Source of the DNA: Streptomyces sp. NBC_01231
GTDB lineage: Bacteria; Actinomycetota; Actinomycetes; Streptomycetales; Streptomycetaceae
Length of the DNA stretch: 64,000 nt
Assembly: GCA_035999765.1 (NCBI GenBank)
Contig: CP108521.1
Coordinates: 7,440,001 to 7,504,000, forward strand
Direction: 5' to 3'
Positions 1 through 8,535 of the stretch are shown here, piece after piece. Numbering within the stretch: the stretch's first letter is position 1; the number at the start of each line of letters is the position of its first letter. A program made the translations under genes and the position numbers. Below the pieces are notes generated by a model, which was not told the origin of the DNA, searched no databases, and saw only the letters and a program-made list of their open reading frames with translations.

Positions 1-33
1 AGTGGCGGTACGCCTGGACCGGCGGAACCGTCC

Positions 34-2463
34 TTGTCCCTCAGGACCCCGCACCAGGCGCCGAACACGCCAGAGGCACACAGAGTGCAGAGGAAGCACC
101 CCTTGCATCAGCCGACTCCGCCCTCCGCCCCAGACGACGGTCGCCCGTCCCCGAGTACGCCCGCACCGACGGGGAAAGGAGGCATCACCCCGCCATCGGA
201 TGAGCTCTCCTGCGTAACCTCAGGGCAGGTGAGGCGACTGCAGGCCGAACAGCCCGTGGACGAGGAGCACTCCCCCTCGGGGAAGGACCAGCACCCCTCC
301 CCGTGGGATCGGCCTGGTCGGCGCCCGACGGGACCCACGGGACAGGAGCTGCTCTCGCGCTCGAATCAGCCTCTCCGTCCCACCTCGTCGCCGTCTCAGG
401 GCTGGTCGTCGGCGGCCCAGGGACGGGCTCCGACCCCCACCAGGGGCCGTCGCCCGCTTCCCTCGGCTTCACAAGGCCAACCGGCACCGGCGTCGGTCCC
501 GGTTCCCCGGCGCCCGCCCGACCTGCCCCCGGCCCACACGGCCCTCATCTGCGTCGCGCTCCCCGGCCTCGCCATCTCCACGGAGCAGGGCCAGCTGACC
601 GGTCAAGGACTGGAGGGGTTCTACCGCGCGGGCCGACGCACGCTCTCGCGCTGCCAGGTCCGCGTCGCCGGACGCGAACCGATCGCGGTCCAGGGTCGGA
701 CCATCGCGGCGGACCGTGCACGCTTTGTAGGGGCCCTTCGCGCGTCCCCCGGTAGCGGCCCGGACCCGGACGTCGTGGTCGAACGCATCCGCCATGCGGA
801 CGGTAGGGAACGCATCACCCTCCACAGCGCGGCCTCGCGCCCACTGCGGCTGCCGGTGGAGGTCGCCCTGGGCACCGACCTGGCGGACCTGGGAATGATC
901 GCCTCCGGCCGCGCAGGACCCGAACTGCCTGCCAGCGTCCACGACTCGGGCTTGCGATGGTCCGGCACCGGGGCCAGCGCCTCGGTCACGGCCGACCCGC
1001 CGCCCACCGACGCCCTGGCCTCCGCAGGGCTGCTGCGCTGGGAGTTCGAAGTATTACCAGGCAACACAGTGACCGTGGAACTGCGCGTACAGATGGATGG
1101 CGCAGGGCCCGTTCGGGCTGTGGGACGCGCGGCGACGAGCCCCTTGGCACCAGCACGGGCGATCGGCGACCACCCCGGCGTCCAGGCGCTGCTGCACACG
1201 AGCATCGAGGACCTCCAGGCCCTGCTGCTGCGCGACCCGGCGCACCCGGCCGACACACATCTGGCGGCCGGCGTGCCCTGGCGCTGCGGCATGGCACCGG
1301 CCGAGGCACTCGCCGCCGCTCGGATGACGCTGCCCTTGGGGACCCGACTCGCGGTGGGCACGCTGCGCACTCTCGCACGCACACAACTCCTGGCCCCTGG
1401 CCCAGGGGCGGGCATGATCCCCGGCCCTCGTCGGGATGCCGGGCCGCATCTGCCGCCGACCTGTACGGGCACGGAAGCGACCCTGCTGTTCCCGGTGTTG
1501 CTCGCGGAAGCCCGCTGCTGGGGTCTTTCGCAGCAGGAGACGGCGGAGCTGCTGCCGGCGGGCGAGCGCTGTCTTGCCTGGCTGCGCACCAGTCTGGGCG
1601 ACGGAACGTATCTGAGCGATCCGTACTCCGCAGGCCCTGTCCGCTGCGAGACACAGGCCCACGCCCACCGTGCGGCACTCCTCGGCGCCGACCTGCTCGA
1701 TGCGTGCGGCCGACCGGGCGGCGACGGGTTGCGGCAGTGGGCGAGGCAGCTGCGGGTGGCCTTCCGTGCGGAGTTCTGGCTCGAGGACCGCAGCGGCGGT
1801 CGGCCCGCGGCGGCCCGTGCCCCGGACGGGCGCTTCGTGACGCAGTTGGGTGCCGCGGCTGCTCAGCTTCTCGACACCGGACTGCTGGGGGGAGGCCGGT
1901 ATGCGCCGGGGCTGCTCGACCGGGTGCAGACCGAACAGCTCGCCCGACTGCTCGGTAGCCCACCGCTGGACTCCGGCTGGGGTCTGCGAGGGCTTGGCGT
2001 GAAGGAAAGGGGTTATAACCCGTTCGGACACCGTGCCGGTGCTGTTCGGGTTCAGGAGACGGCGATCGCCGTGGCGGGCCTGGCCGCCGCAGGCTACGAG
2101 AAGGAGAGCACGTCGCTGTTGAAGGGGGTCTTGGAGGCAGCCGAGACCTTCGGCCACCGGCTGCCCGAGATGTACGCGGGGGAGCAGCGCACCGATGGCA
2201 GCGCCCCGCTTCCCCATGTTGCGGCCTGCCGTCCCTCGGCCACGGCAGCGGCCGCCGGAGTTCTGTTGGTGACGACCCTCGCGGGCATCCGTCCCGACGT
2301 CCCGGGCAGTACGGTCACGCTGCGGCCGGTGCGCAGCGCCCCACTCGGCGAGCTCGGACTGACCGGACTGAGGGTCGCGGGCGCCCCCTTCTCGGTACGC
2401 GTCAGCCGACTCGGGCTCGCCATGGTCGAGGAGGCGGCCGAGGGATTGCAACTGGGCGTGTGA
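34..2463 (+). CDS. Glycogen debranching N-terminal domain protein (amylo-alpha-1,6-glucosidase-like)
   Basis: About residues 165-380 resemble the bacterial glycogen-debranching N-terminal beta domain. The rest (about 400-790) looks like an alpha/alpha-barrel glucosidase domain, with motifs such as TEATLLFPVLLAEA and a late SGWGLRGLG...YNPFGHRAGAVRVQETAI segment. This points to hydrolysis of alpha-glucan branches, but I cannot place catalytic acids and the substrate is uncertain. The first 150 residues are Pro/Arg-rich and have weak coding bias, so the true start may lie downstream of the TTG used here; GTG 229 is one in-frame choice. The frame is also open to the left window edge, so an upstream start cannot be excluded. 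A TTA leucine codon at 1054-1056 suggests bldA dependence. A strong Shine-Dalgarno-like AAAGGAGG at 175-182 has no in-frame start at the right distance. Confidence 0.75.
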   Translation: MSLRTPHQAPNTPEAHRVQRKHPLHQPTPPSAPDDGRPSPSTPAPTGKGGITPPSDELSCVTSGQVRRLQAEQPVDEEHSPSGKDQHPSPWDRPGRRPTGPTGQELLSRSNQPLRPTSSPSQGWSSAAQGRAPTPTRGRRPLPSASQGQPAPASVPVPRRPPDLPPAHTALICVALPGLAISTEQGQLTGQGLEGFYRAGRRTLSRCQVRVAGREPIAVQGRTIAADRARFVGALRASPGSGPDPDVVVERIRHADGRERITLHSAASRPLRLPVEVALGTDLADLGMIASGRAGPELPASVHDSGLRWSGTGASASVTADPPPTDALASAGLLRWEFEVLPGNTVTVELRVQMDGAGPVRAVGRAATSPLAPARAIGDHPGVQALLHTSIEDLQALLLRDPAHPADTHLAAGVPWRCGMAPAEALAAARMTLPLGTRLAVGTLRTLARTQLLAPGPGAGMIPGPRRDAGPHLPPTCTGTEATLLFPVLLAEARCWGLSQQETAELLPAGERCLAWLRTSLGDGTYLSDPYSAGPVRCETQAHAHRAALLGADLLDACGRPGGDGLRQWARQLRVAFRAEFWLEDRSGGRPAAARAPDGRFVTQLGAAAAQLLDTGLLGGGRYAPGLLDRVQTEQLARLLGSPPLDSGWGLRGLGVKERGYNPFGHRAGAVRVQETAIAVAGLAAAGYEKESTSLLKGVLEAAETFGHRLPEMYAGEQRTDGSAPLPHVAACRPSATAAAAGVLLVTTLAGIRPDVPGSTVTLRPVRSAPLGELGLTGLRVAGAPFSVRVSRLGLAMVEEAAEGLQLGV

Positions 2464-2564
2464 CCTCGGACGACACGCACTCGGGTGACGGCCCGGAGAG
2501 AACTGTGAGCCTTGACCGACAGAAGTGGATCAACCCCCTGTACGACCGACGAAGGGAGTGTTTA

Positions 2565-2586
2565 TCGTCAAGCAGACGACTATGAT
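2565..2586 (+). promoter_or_regulatory. Leaderless promoter and operator palindrome of the Nudix regulator gene
   Basis: TCGTC-AAGCA-GACGA (2565-2579) is a perfect 5-base inverted repeat with a 5-base centre. It abuts a -10 hexamer TATGAT (2581-2586) that lies six bases before the ATG at 2593, so transcription should begin at the A of the start codon. A repressor bound to the palindrome would cover the -10/-35 spacer. The downstream protein has a C-terminal winged helix, so autoregulation is the simplest reading (inference). Confidence 0.55.
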
Positions 2587-2592
2587 CGCCGC

Positions 2593-3351
2593 ATGCCCTA
2601 CGACCCGTCAGCCTTCCCGCCCTTTGCCGTCACCGTGGACCTGGTCGTGCTGACCGTGCGCCGTCACGCCCTGTGCGCGCTGGCGGTGCGTAGGGGCGAA
2701 CCGCCGTTCCAGGGGCGTTGGGCGCTCCCCGGCGGCTTCGTACGGGCCGACGAGGACCTGGCACAGGCAGCGGCACGCGAACTGGCCGAGGAGACCGGAC
2801 TGCGCGCCCACGACCCGTCCGTCCCCGTTCAGGACAACGGGGCCCATCTGGAACAGCTCGCGACGTATGGCGACCCCAAGCGCGACCCCCGGATGCGCGT
2901 GGTCAGTGTCGCCCACCTCGCTCTCGCTCCCGACCTGCCCCCTCCCCGGGCGGGCGGCGACGCCAGCAACGCGCGCTGGGCACCCGTCGAAGAGCTGTTG
3001 CAGCAGAACGGTTACGGCCGCGACGGCGAACCGATCGTTCCGCTCGCCTTCGACCATGCCCAGATCCTGGCGGACGGCGTGGAACGGGCGCGCTCAAAGA
3101 TCGAATACTCGTCGCTGGCCACCGCCTTCTGCACACCCGAGTTCACCGTCGGGGAGCTGCGCCGCGTCTACGAGGCGGTGTGGGGCGTGGCGCTCGACCC
3201 GCGCAATTTCCACCGCAAGGTGACCGGCACACCCGGCTTCCTCGTGCCCACCGGGGGTACGACCACCCGCCAGGGCGGACGCCCCGCCCAACTCTTCCGC
3301 GCCGGCGGAGCCACTCTGCTCAACCCTCCGATGCTGCGCCCCGAGGTGTGA
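2593..3351 (+). CDS. Nudix hydrolase-related transcriptional regulator (NrtR-like)
   Basis: This is a 252-residue protein with an N-terminal Nudix fold and a C-terminal winged-helix region. The Nudix box is complete at residues 48-70 (G-x5-E-x7-RELxEExGL), so hydrolysis of an ADP-ribose-like nucleotide is possible. Residues about 165-245 (...EYSSLATAFCTPEFTVGELR..., RNFHRKV...GFLVPTG) match the wHTH of NrtR-type regulators, which control NAD metabolism in many bacteria and use the Nudix domain as sensor. I chose ATG 2593 over the upstream TTG 2512 because TATGAT sits exactly where a leaderless transcript beginning at 2593 would need it, and no ribosome binding site is present. No NAD gene is adjacent, so the regulon is unknown. 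Confidence 0.85.
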   Translation: MPYDPSAFPPFAVTVDLVVLTVRRHALCALAVRRGEPPFQGRWALPGGFVRADEDLAQAAARELAEETGLRAHDPSVPVQDNGAHLEQLATYGDPKRDPRMRVVSVAHLALAPDLPPPRAGGDASNARWAPVEELLQQNGYGRDGEPIVPLAFDHAQILADGVERARSKIEYSSLATAFCTPEFTVGELRRVYEAVWGVALDPRNFHRKVTGTPGFLVPTGGTTTRQGGRPAQLFRAGGATLLNPPMLRPEV

Positions 3352-3489
3352 CACTGGCGCACGCGGGGCGGGAAGCCGACGGGTTCCCGCCCGACCGGTG
3401 AACTGCACCGTTCGTTGCGAACGACGAAACGGAGCCGAAGGCGCTGTTCTCGCTGCGGAGTGGGCCCTGCGGTGCCCGGAAAAACGGAC

Positions 3490-3504
3490 ATAGCGCGCTA
3501 TCTT
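3490..3504 (+). promoter_or_regulatory. 12-base palindrome overlapping a -10-like box at the ABC gene start
   Basis: ATAGCGCGCTAT (3490-3501) is a perfect palindrome. Its last bases form part of TATCTT (3499-3504), a TANNNT hexamer seven bases before GTG 3512. The arrangement suggests a repressed, leaderless promoter. Confidence 0.4.
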
Positions 3505-3511
3505 GATTCGG

Positions 3512-5377
3512 GTGATCCAGGCCTTCGGACTGACCAGCAACACCCGCAGGGACCTTCCGCCCGCTGTCGACGACCTCTCCTTCGAGGCGCGCGCAGGCCG
3601 TGTCACCGCACTCCTCGGAGCCCCTGGCTCGGGCAAGACGACCGCGCTCAGGCTGATGCTCGAACTGCAACAGGGCCGTGGCATCACCTACTTCAGAGGC
3701 CGCCCTCTGCACCGCATCGCCCACCCGTCGCTTGAAGTCGGTGTGTTGCTGGGCGATGTGCCAGGTCATCCCGCCCGTACCGTACGGGGACATCTGCGCA
3801 TGCTGTGCGCCGCGGCGGGCGTACCAGCGCGGCGCGCTGACGAAGTCCTCGAAGCAGTGGGCCTCGTCAGTCTGCGCGACGAACGCCTCGGCACCCTGTC
3901 GCGCGGCATGGACCGCCGCCTCGGTCTGGCCTGCGCGCTGCTTCCGGACCCCCACACGCTCCTGCTCGACGAGCCCGCCGACGGCCTTTCCAGCCGCGAG
4001 TGCCACTGGCTCCACGGCATGCTGCGGGCCCACGCAGCCCAGGGCGGCACGGTCCTGCTCACCACTGCCGACCCCAAGGAAGCCGCGCGCGCCGCCGACC
4101 GCGTGGTCACCCTGGACAAGGGCAGGTTCGTCGCCGACCAGGACGTGCACGACTTTGCTCGCACGCGACTACGCCCCCGCGTCGCCGTCCGAACCCCGCA
4201 CGCCGCCCGCCTCGCGGCGCTGATCACCAAGGAGGCCCGTACCGCCCAGCGCTCCGTCGAGGTCGTTCGGGAGGAAGGCAATCGCCTCTCCGTGTACGGC
4301 AGTACCTGCGCCGACGTCGGCGAGACCGCGTTCCGCCACGGAGTGCTCGTTCATCAACTTGCCGACGAGGTCGGAGACATGGGTCCTGAAGCAGCGTGCC
4401 CATCGGAGACCGAGCAGGGGCCCGCAGAGGCGCAGCCACGTGCCGCGGCACCGGAATCCGCCGAAACTGACGTGCCCCACGACGTCGAGCCGTCCGTCGG
4501 CACGAGCGAGCGAGAGCGGCGGGTGAAGGGGACCGCGCCCTCTGCCGAGGCGCTCCGGTCCGTCGATCCACTGTCGCCCCTCCCACCCCCCATTTCGGTC
4601 CGCTCCGCACCCAGTCCACTTCGGCCGCTGCGCTATGAGCTGCGACGAGCGGCCGGAGTGGGCACTGAGTTCCTCACCGCGGCCGCCGTCCTCGTCGCCT
4701 CCGCCCTCACCGCCGTCTTCCTGGCCCGTGTGGGACACACGCCTCAACCACGCCTGCTGGCCGCGTGGCCGCGGGAACTGCCCCTGCCGCCCGCGGCCCT
4801 CGGGGCAGGTCTGCTCGGGTCACTCGCCTTCGGCGACGAGTTCCGCCACCCCGCCCTGGCGGCGGACCGCGGCACCGTGCCCCGCCGACTCGGGCTGCTC
4901 GCCGCCAAACTCGTCGTCAGCGCGGCCACCGCGCTCCTGCTGGCCTTCCTGACGGTGGGCTGCGACGTCGAGGTTCTCTATCTCGTCTACGGACGGGAAC
5001 TGGCGGAGGTTCCCGCCGACTGGCCCGCCCTGAGCGCCAGTTGGATCGGGCTGGTGGTCGGCTGCGCCTGGGCGGGCGTGCTGGCCGCGGGGATCTTCCG
5101 GTCAACCACGGCCGGGCTCGCCGCCTTGGTGGCGGTACCCGTCGTCGTCGTGCCGCTCGTACAAAAGGTCTTCGAAGGACCGTCCGTGCGGGCTGCGGCT
5201 GGGTTTCCCGTACGGCTGCGCGAGGTGTTCCTGCTGCAGTGGCCCTTCGGTGGAGAGCGCTATCTCGAGGTCGCCGCACGCGTGATCGTCCAACCCGTCG
5301 GCAGTGCACTGACGTTGTCGCTCACCGCCCTGCTCTGTGCATATCTGCTCACCAGCCTGCGCGGCAGGGTTCGCTGA
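3512..5377 (+). CDS. ABC transporter, ATP-binding domain fused to a membrane domain
   Basis: This 621-residue protein carries its ATPase at the N-terminus: Walker A GAPGSGKTT at 36-44, signature LSRGM at 129-133 (in place of LSGGQ) and Walker B LLLDEP at 150-155. A charged, proline-rich linker (about 280-375) leads to about six hydrophobic segments (about 390-615), for example the stretches around FLTAAAVLVASALTAVF and LTLSLTALLCAYLL. ATPase and permease are thus one chain, in reverse order to classical MDR half-transporters and more like Streptomyces ABC-2 type exporters. The substrate is unknown. GTG 3512 fits a leaderless promoter; TTG 3503 in the same frame is the alternative. It lies directly upstream of whiH on the same strand, with a 161-base gap. 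Confidence 0.85.
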   Translation: MIQAFGLTSNTRRDLPPAVDDLSFEARAGRVTALLGAPGSGKTTALRLMLELQQGRGITYFRGRPLHRIAHPSLEVGVLLGDVPGHPARTVRGHLRMLCAAAGVPARRADEVLEAVGLVSLRDERLGTLSRGMDRRLGLACALLPDPHTLLLDEPADGLSSRECHWLHGMLRAHAAQGGTVLLTTADPKEAARAADRVVTLDKGRFVADQDVHDFARTRLRPRVAVRTPHAARLAALITKEARTAQRSVEVVREEGNRLSVYGSTCADVGETAFRHGVLVHQLADEVGDMGPEAACPSETEQGPAEAQPRAAAPESAETDVPHDVEPSVGTSERERRVKGTAPSAEALRSVDPLSPLPPPISVRSAPSPLRPLRYELRRAAGVGTEFLTAAAVLVASALTAVFLARVGHTPQPRLLAAWPRELPLPPAALGAGLLGSLAFGDEFRHPALAADRGTVPRRLGLLAAKLVVSAATALLLAFLTVGCDVEVLYLVYGRELAEVPADWPALSASWIGLVVGCAWAGVLAAGIFRSTTAGLAALVAVPVVVVPLVQKVFEGPSVRAAAGFPVRLREVFLLQWPFGGERYLEVAARVIVQPVGSALTLSLTALLCAYLLTSLRGRVR

Positions 5378-5412
5378 CGACCGTCCGTGCCCTCGCGGTT
5401 CCACCCTGCGCA

Positions 5413-5446
5413 CAACTTCCCGGGAAGGCCCATTTCTTTCCGATAA
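5413..5446 (+). promoter_or_regulatory. Candidate sigma-WhiG promoter of whiH with overlapping palindrome
   Basis: TTCCGATAA at 5438-5446 resembles the GCCGATAA -10 element of WhiG (FliA-type) promoters, and whiH is a known WhiG target in S. coelicolor. The expected TAAA -35 is not obvious. A perfect 12-base palindrome CTTCCCGGGAAG (5416-5427) occupies the spacer. A second inverted repeat, GGGTGA-N4-TCACCC, lies in the leader at 5463-5478. WhiH is reported to repress itself, so these are operator candidates. Confidence 0.45.
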
Positions 5447-5538
5447 GGCGTCAATTGCGACGGGGTGAGCGATCACCCTTTCGTGTGCTTTTCACCAAAG
5501 ACCTCAAGGGAGTTGGAAGCGGCGCCGACAAAGGATCC

Positions 5539-6426
5539 GTGAGTACCCTTGCGCACACCATGATGACCGCCGCCCGCTCCGCAGACTCCGGCCTCGCCGG
5601 CCCGGGCGAACTCGACCGCTATCCCTACGCGGAGGCAGCCACCGCCGGCCGTGTCGGAATCCCCTCGTGGGACAGCGCGGACCCGGAGCTGGGCCGGGTG
5701 GGCCGACGTGCCGCCGGCAGCCGCGGACGCGGACTGCACGGCCAACTCGTCCAACAGCTCGGCCAGATGATCGTTTCCGGTGATCTGGGCGCCGACCGTC
5801 CGCTGGTGCCCGAGGAGATCGGCCAGCGTTTTGAGGTGTCCCGCACCGTCGTCCGTGAGTCGCTCCGCGTCCTGGAGGCCAAGGGCCTGGTCAGTGCGCG
5901 CCCGAACGTCGGCACGCGCGTGCGCCCCGTCAGTGACTGGAACCTCCTCGATCCGGACATCATCGAATGGCGGGCCTTCGGGCCGCAGCGCGACGACCAG
6001 CGCCGCGAGCTGAGCGAACTGCGCTGGACGATCGAACCGCTCGCCGCCCGGCTGGCCGCGGGGCACGGGCGTGAGGACGTCCAGCAACGGCTCACCGACA
6101 TGATCGAGATCATGGGCCACGCCATGGCGCAGGGCGACGCGCTCACGTTCTCCCGTGCGGACGCGGAGTTCCACTCCCTGCTCATCCAGATCGCCGGCAA
6201 CCGCATGCTGGAGCACCTTTCAGGGATCGTGTCGGCCGCCCTTCAGGTCTCCGGCAGTCCCGTCACCGGTTGTGACCGGCCGAACGAGGCCTCTCTGGCG
6301 CACCACGCTCGGATCGTCGACGCGCTGGCCGCCGGCGACGGCGCGGCGGCCGAGACGGCCATGCGGCAACTGCTCACCGTCCACCCCGAGGTGGAGCGCG
6401 TGGTGCCCGCGCCGCGCGAGCACTGA
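5539..6426 (+). CDS. whiH: GntR/FadR-family sporulation regulator WhiH
   Basis: This 295-residue regulator has a GntR winged helix at about residues 70-130 (HGQLVQQLGQMIVSG..., VSRTVVRESLRVLEAKGLV) and a FadR-type all-helical ligand-binding domain behind it (LRWTIEPLAARLAA, ADAEFHSLLIQIAGN, HHARIVDALAAGD). The position directly upstream of hrdB and the start MSTLAHTMMTAARSADS identify it as WhiH, which acts in aerial hyphae to control sporulation septation. GTG 5539 is preceded by AAAGGA only three bases away, so the start is slightly uncertain; ATG 5560 and 5563 are in frame but have no ribosome binding site. A strong terminator follows. Confidence 0.93.
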   Translation: MSTLAHTMMTAARSADSGLAGPGELDRYPYAEAATAGRVGIPSWDSADPELGRVGRRAAGSRGRGLHGQLVQQLGQMIVSGDLGADRPLVPEEIGQRFEVSRTVVRESLRVLEAKGLVSARPNVGTRVRPVSDWNLLDPDIIEWRAFGPQRDDQRRELSELRWTIEPLAARLAAGHGREDVQQRLTDMIEIMGHAMAQGDALTFSRADAEFHSLLIQIAGNRMLEHLSGIVSAALQVSGSPVTGCDRPNEASLAHHARIVDALAAGDGAAAETAMRQLLTVHPEVERVVPAPREH

Positions 6427-6501
6427 CCGCGCATCCCTCCCGGGCGGCCCGGACGGGACTGTCTCTCCCCAACGGTGGCCCCTGCCCGCAAGCCGCCTCC
6501 A

Positions 6502-6547
6502 GTCGGACCCCGCAGAACCCCCCCCCAGGGATTCTGCGGGGTCCGAC
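6502..6547 (+). terminator. Strong hairpin terminator after whiH
   Basis: Perfect 16-base-pair stem (arms 6502-6517 and 6532-6547) around a 14-base C-rich loop, without a T run. It separates whiH from the hrdB promoter region. Confidence 0.85.
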
Positions 6548-6593
6548 GGTGCGACGAGGGGGCGAGCCCACCGAGGCGATCCGTTCCAGGCCG

Positions 6594-6858
6594 CGATTAG
6601 TCATCTATGTCCATATATAAACATTTTTGAGCATTTACGGGGTGTGACTCGGGCCACGCAGATTGGGCGTAACGCTCGTGGGAGCAGCGCGATGACCTAA
6701 GAGGTGACAGCCGCGGAGGGAATACGGACGCCGTTCAAGGCGCTGTGCATCTTCCCGGCCCCCGCCCGCGCCGTCGGCCCATCCCCAGGCCGGTGGTCGG
6801 CTCCTGTCCATCATGGACGGGGCCGGAAGCCGTTTTCCAACGTTCCGAGAGGTTGTTC
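6594..6858 (+). promoter_or_regulatory. hrdB upstream region with an AT-rich island
   Basis: Bases 6594-6639 are strikingly AT-rich for this genome (for example CCATATATAAACATTTTTGA) and could act as an UP element or protein site for the hrdB promoter. No confident -35/-10 pair is seen. The remainder up to the start codon looks like an untranslated leader, ending in the ribosome binding site GAGAGG at 6847-6852. Confidence 0.5.
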
Positions 6859-8391
6859 GTGTCGGCCAGCACATCCCGTACGCTCCCGCCGGAGATCGCC
6901 GAGTCCGTCTCTGTCATGGCGCTCATTGAGCGGGGAAAGGCTGAGGGGCAGATCGCCGGCGATGACGTGCGTCGGGCCTTCGAAGCTGACCAGATTCCGG
7001 CCACTCAGTGGAAGAACGTACTGCGCAGCCTCAACCAGATCCTCGAGGAAGAGGGTGTGACGCTGATGGTCAGTGCCGCGGAGCCCAAGCGCACCCGAAA
7101 GAGCGTCGCAGCGAAGAGCCCGGCCAAGCGCACCGCCACCAAGACGGTCGCGGCGAAGACGGTGACCACCAAGAAGGCCACCGCCACGCCGGCGGCGCCC
7201 GCCGCCGAGGTCTCCGTCGAGGACGACGCGCCCGCCAAGAAGGCAGCAGCCAAGAAGACGACGACCGCCAAGAAGGCGGCCGCGAAGAAGACCGTCGCCA
7301 AGAAGGCGACGACGGCCAAGAAGGCGACCGCCGGCAAGGACGACGCCGAGGTCGTCGAGGATGAGGTTCTCGAGGAAGTCAAGCCCGGCGAAGAGGAAGA
7401 GGAGGGGGCCGAGAACAAGGGCTTCGTCCTCTCCGACGACGACGAGGACGACGCGCCCGCCCAGCAGGTCGCCGTGGCCGGTGCCACCGCAGACCCCGTC
7501 AAGGACTACCTCAAGCAGATCGGCAAGGTCCCCCTGCTCAACGCCGAGCAGGAGGTCGAGCTCGCCAAGCGTATCGAGGCCGGACTGTTCGCCGAGGACA
7601 AGCTGGCCAACGCCGACAAGCTTGCGCCGAAGCTCAAGCGTGAGCTGGAGATCATCGCCGAGGACGGTCGCCGCGCCAAGAACCACCTTCTGGAGGCCAA
7701 CCTCCGCCTGGTGGTCTCCCTGGCCAAGCGCTACACCGGTCGCGGCATGCTCTTCCTGGATCTCATCCAGGAGGGCAACCTCGGTCTGATCCGCGCGGTG
7801 GAGAAGTTCGACTACACCAAGGGCTACAAGTTCTCCACCTACGCCACCTGGTGGATCCGTCAGGCGATCACTCGCGCGATGGCAGACCAGGCCCGCACCA
7901 TCCGTATCCCGGTACACATGGTCGAGGTCATCAACAAGCTCGCGCGCGTGCAGCGCCAGATGCTCCAGGACCTGGGCCGCGAGCCCACCCCGGAGGAGCT
8001 GGCCAAGGAACTCGACATGACCCCCGAGAAGGTCATCGAGGTCCAGAAGTACGGTCGCGAGCCCATCTCGCTGCACACCCCCCTGGGCGAGGACGGCGAC
8101 AGCGAGTTCGGTGACCTCATCGAGGACTCCGAGGCGGTCGTCCCGGCCGACGCAGTCAGCTTCACGCTTCTTCAGGAGCAACTGCATTCCGTCCTGGACA
8201 CACTGTCCGAGCGCGAGGCCGGCGTCGTCTCCATGCGCTTCGGTCTCACCGACGGTCAGCCGAAGACTCTCGACGAGATCGGCAAGGTGTACGGCGTCAC
8301 GCGCGAGCGCATCCGTCAGATCGAGTCCAAGACCATGTCGAAGCTGCGTCACCCGTCGCGTTCGCAGGTGTTGCGCGACTACCTCGACTAG
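6859..8391 (+). CDS. hrdB: Principal RNA polymerase sigma factor HrdB (sigma-70 group 1)
   Basis: This 510-residue essential sigma factor recognises most vegetative promoters. Region 1.1 is at residues 1-75, followed by a Lys/Ala-rich low-complexity stretch (about 80-165) and an acidic stretch to about 205. Region 1.2 is [16 protein letters not shown]. Regions 2.1-2.4 include [19 protein letters not shown] and [16 protein letters not shown]. Region 3 follows, then region 4.2 with [20 protein letters not shown]. The GTG start is chosen from GAGAGG six bases upstream and from the N-terminus [16 protein letters not shown], typical of Streptomyces HrdB; longer in-frame versions are unlikely. A hairpin terminator follows 18 bases after the stop. 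Confidence 0.98.
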   Translation: MSASTSRTLPPEIAESVSVMALIERGKAEGQIAGDDVRRAFEADQIPATQWKNVLRSLNQILEEEGVTLMVSAAEPKRTRKSVAAKSPAKRTATKTVAAKTVTTKKATATPAAPAAEVSVEDDAPAKKAAAKKTTTAKKAAAKKTVAKKATTAKKATAGKDDAEVVEDEVLEEVKPGEEEEEGAENKGFVLSDDDEDDAPAQQVAVAGATADPVKDYLKQIGKVPLLNAEQEVELAKRIEAGLFAEDKLANADKLAPKLKRELEIIAEDGRRAKNHLLEANLRLVVSLAKRYTGRGMLFLDLIQEGNLGLIRAVEKFDYTKGYKFSTYATWWIRQAITRAMADQARTIRIPVHMVEVINKLARVQRQMLQDLGREPTPEELAKELDMTPEKVIEVQKYGREPISLHTPLGEDGDSEFGDLIEDSEAVVPADAVSFTLLQEQLHSVLDTLSEREAGVVSMRFGLTDGQPKTLDEIGKVYGVTRERIRQIESKTMSKLRHPSRSQVLRDYLD

Positions 8392-8409
8392 GTTGCGGTC
8401 GTACGACGT

Positions 8410-8444
8410 CGAAGGCCCGGTCTCCGAGTGGTGCCGGGCCTTCG
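8410..8444 (+). terminator. hrdB terminator
   Basis: Perfect 11-base-pair stem CGAAGGCCCGG/CCGGGCCTTCG with a 13-base loop, shortly after the hrdB stop codon. Confidence 0.85.
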
Positions 8445-8535
8445 TGCTGCCCCCGGCGGCTGGCTCTCGCGCTGCGACCGGCAGTGCTCTGCATACGCTG
8501 GGTGTCCGACCATCATCCCGGAGTGAGGAGCGTGC

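Noticed and set aside
621..1589. Antisense frame of 322 codons in the debranching-like gene
   Set aside because: Arg/Ser/Pro-rich shadow of the plus-strand gene; codon third positions do not fit.
6427..6858. Extended HrdB N-terminus from the in-frame start at 6745
   Set aside because: The additional residues are not HrdB-like, and GAGAGG with GTG 6859 gives the standard N-terminus.
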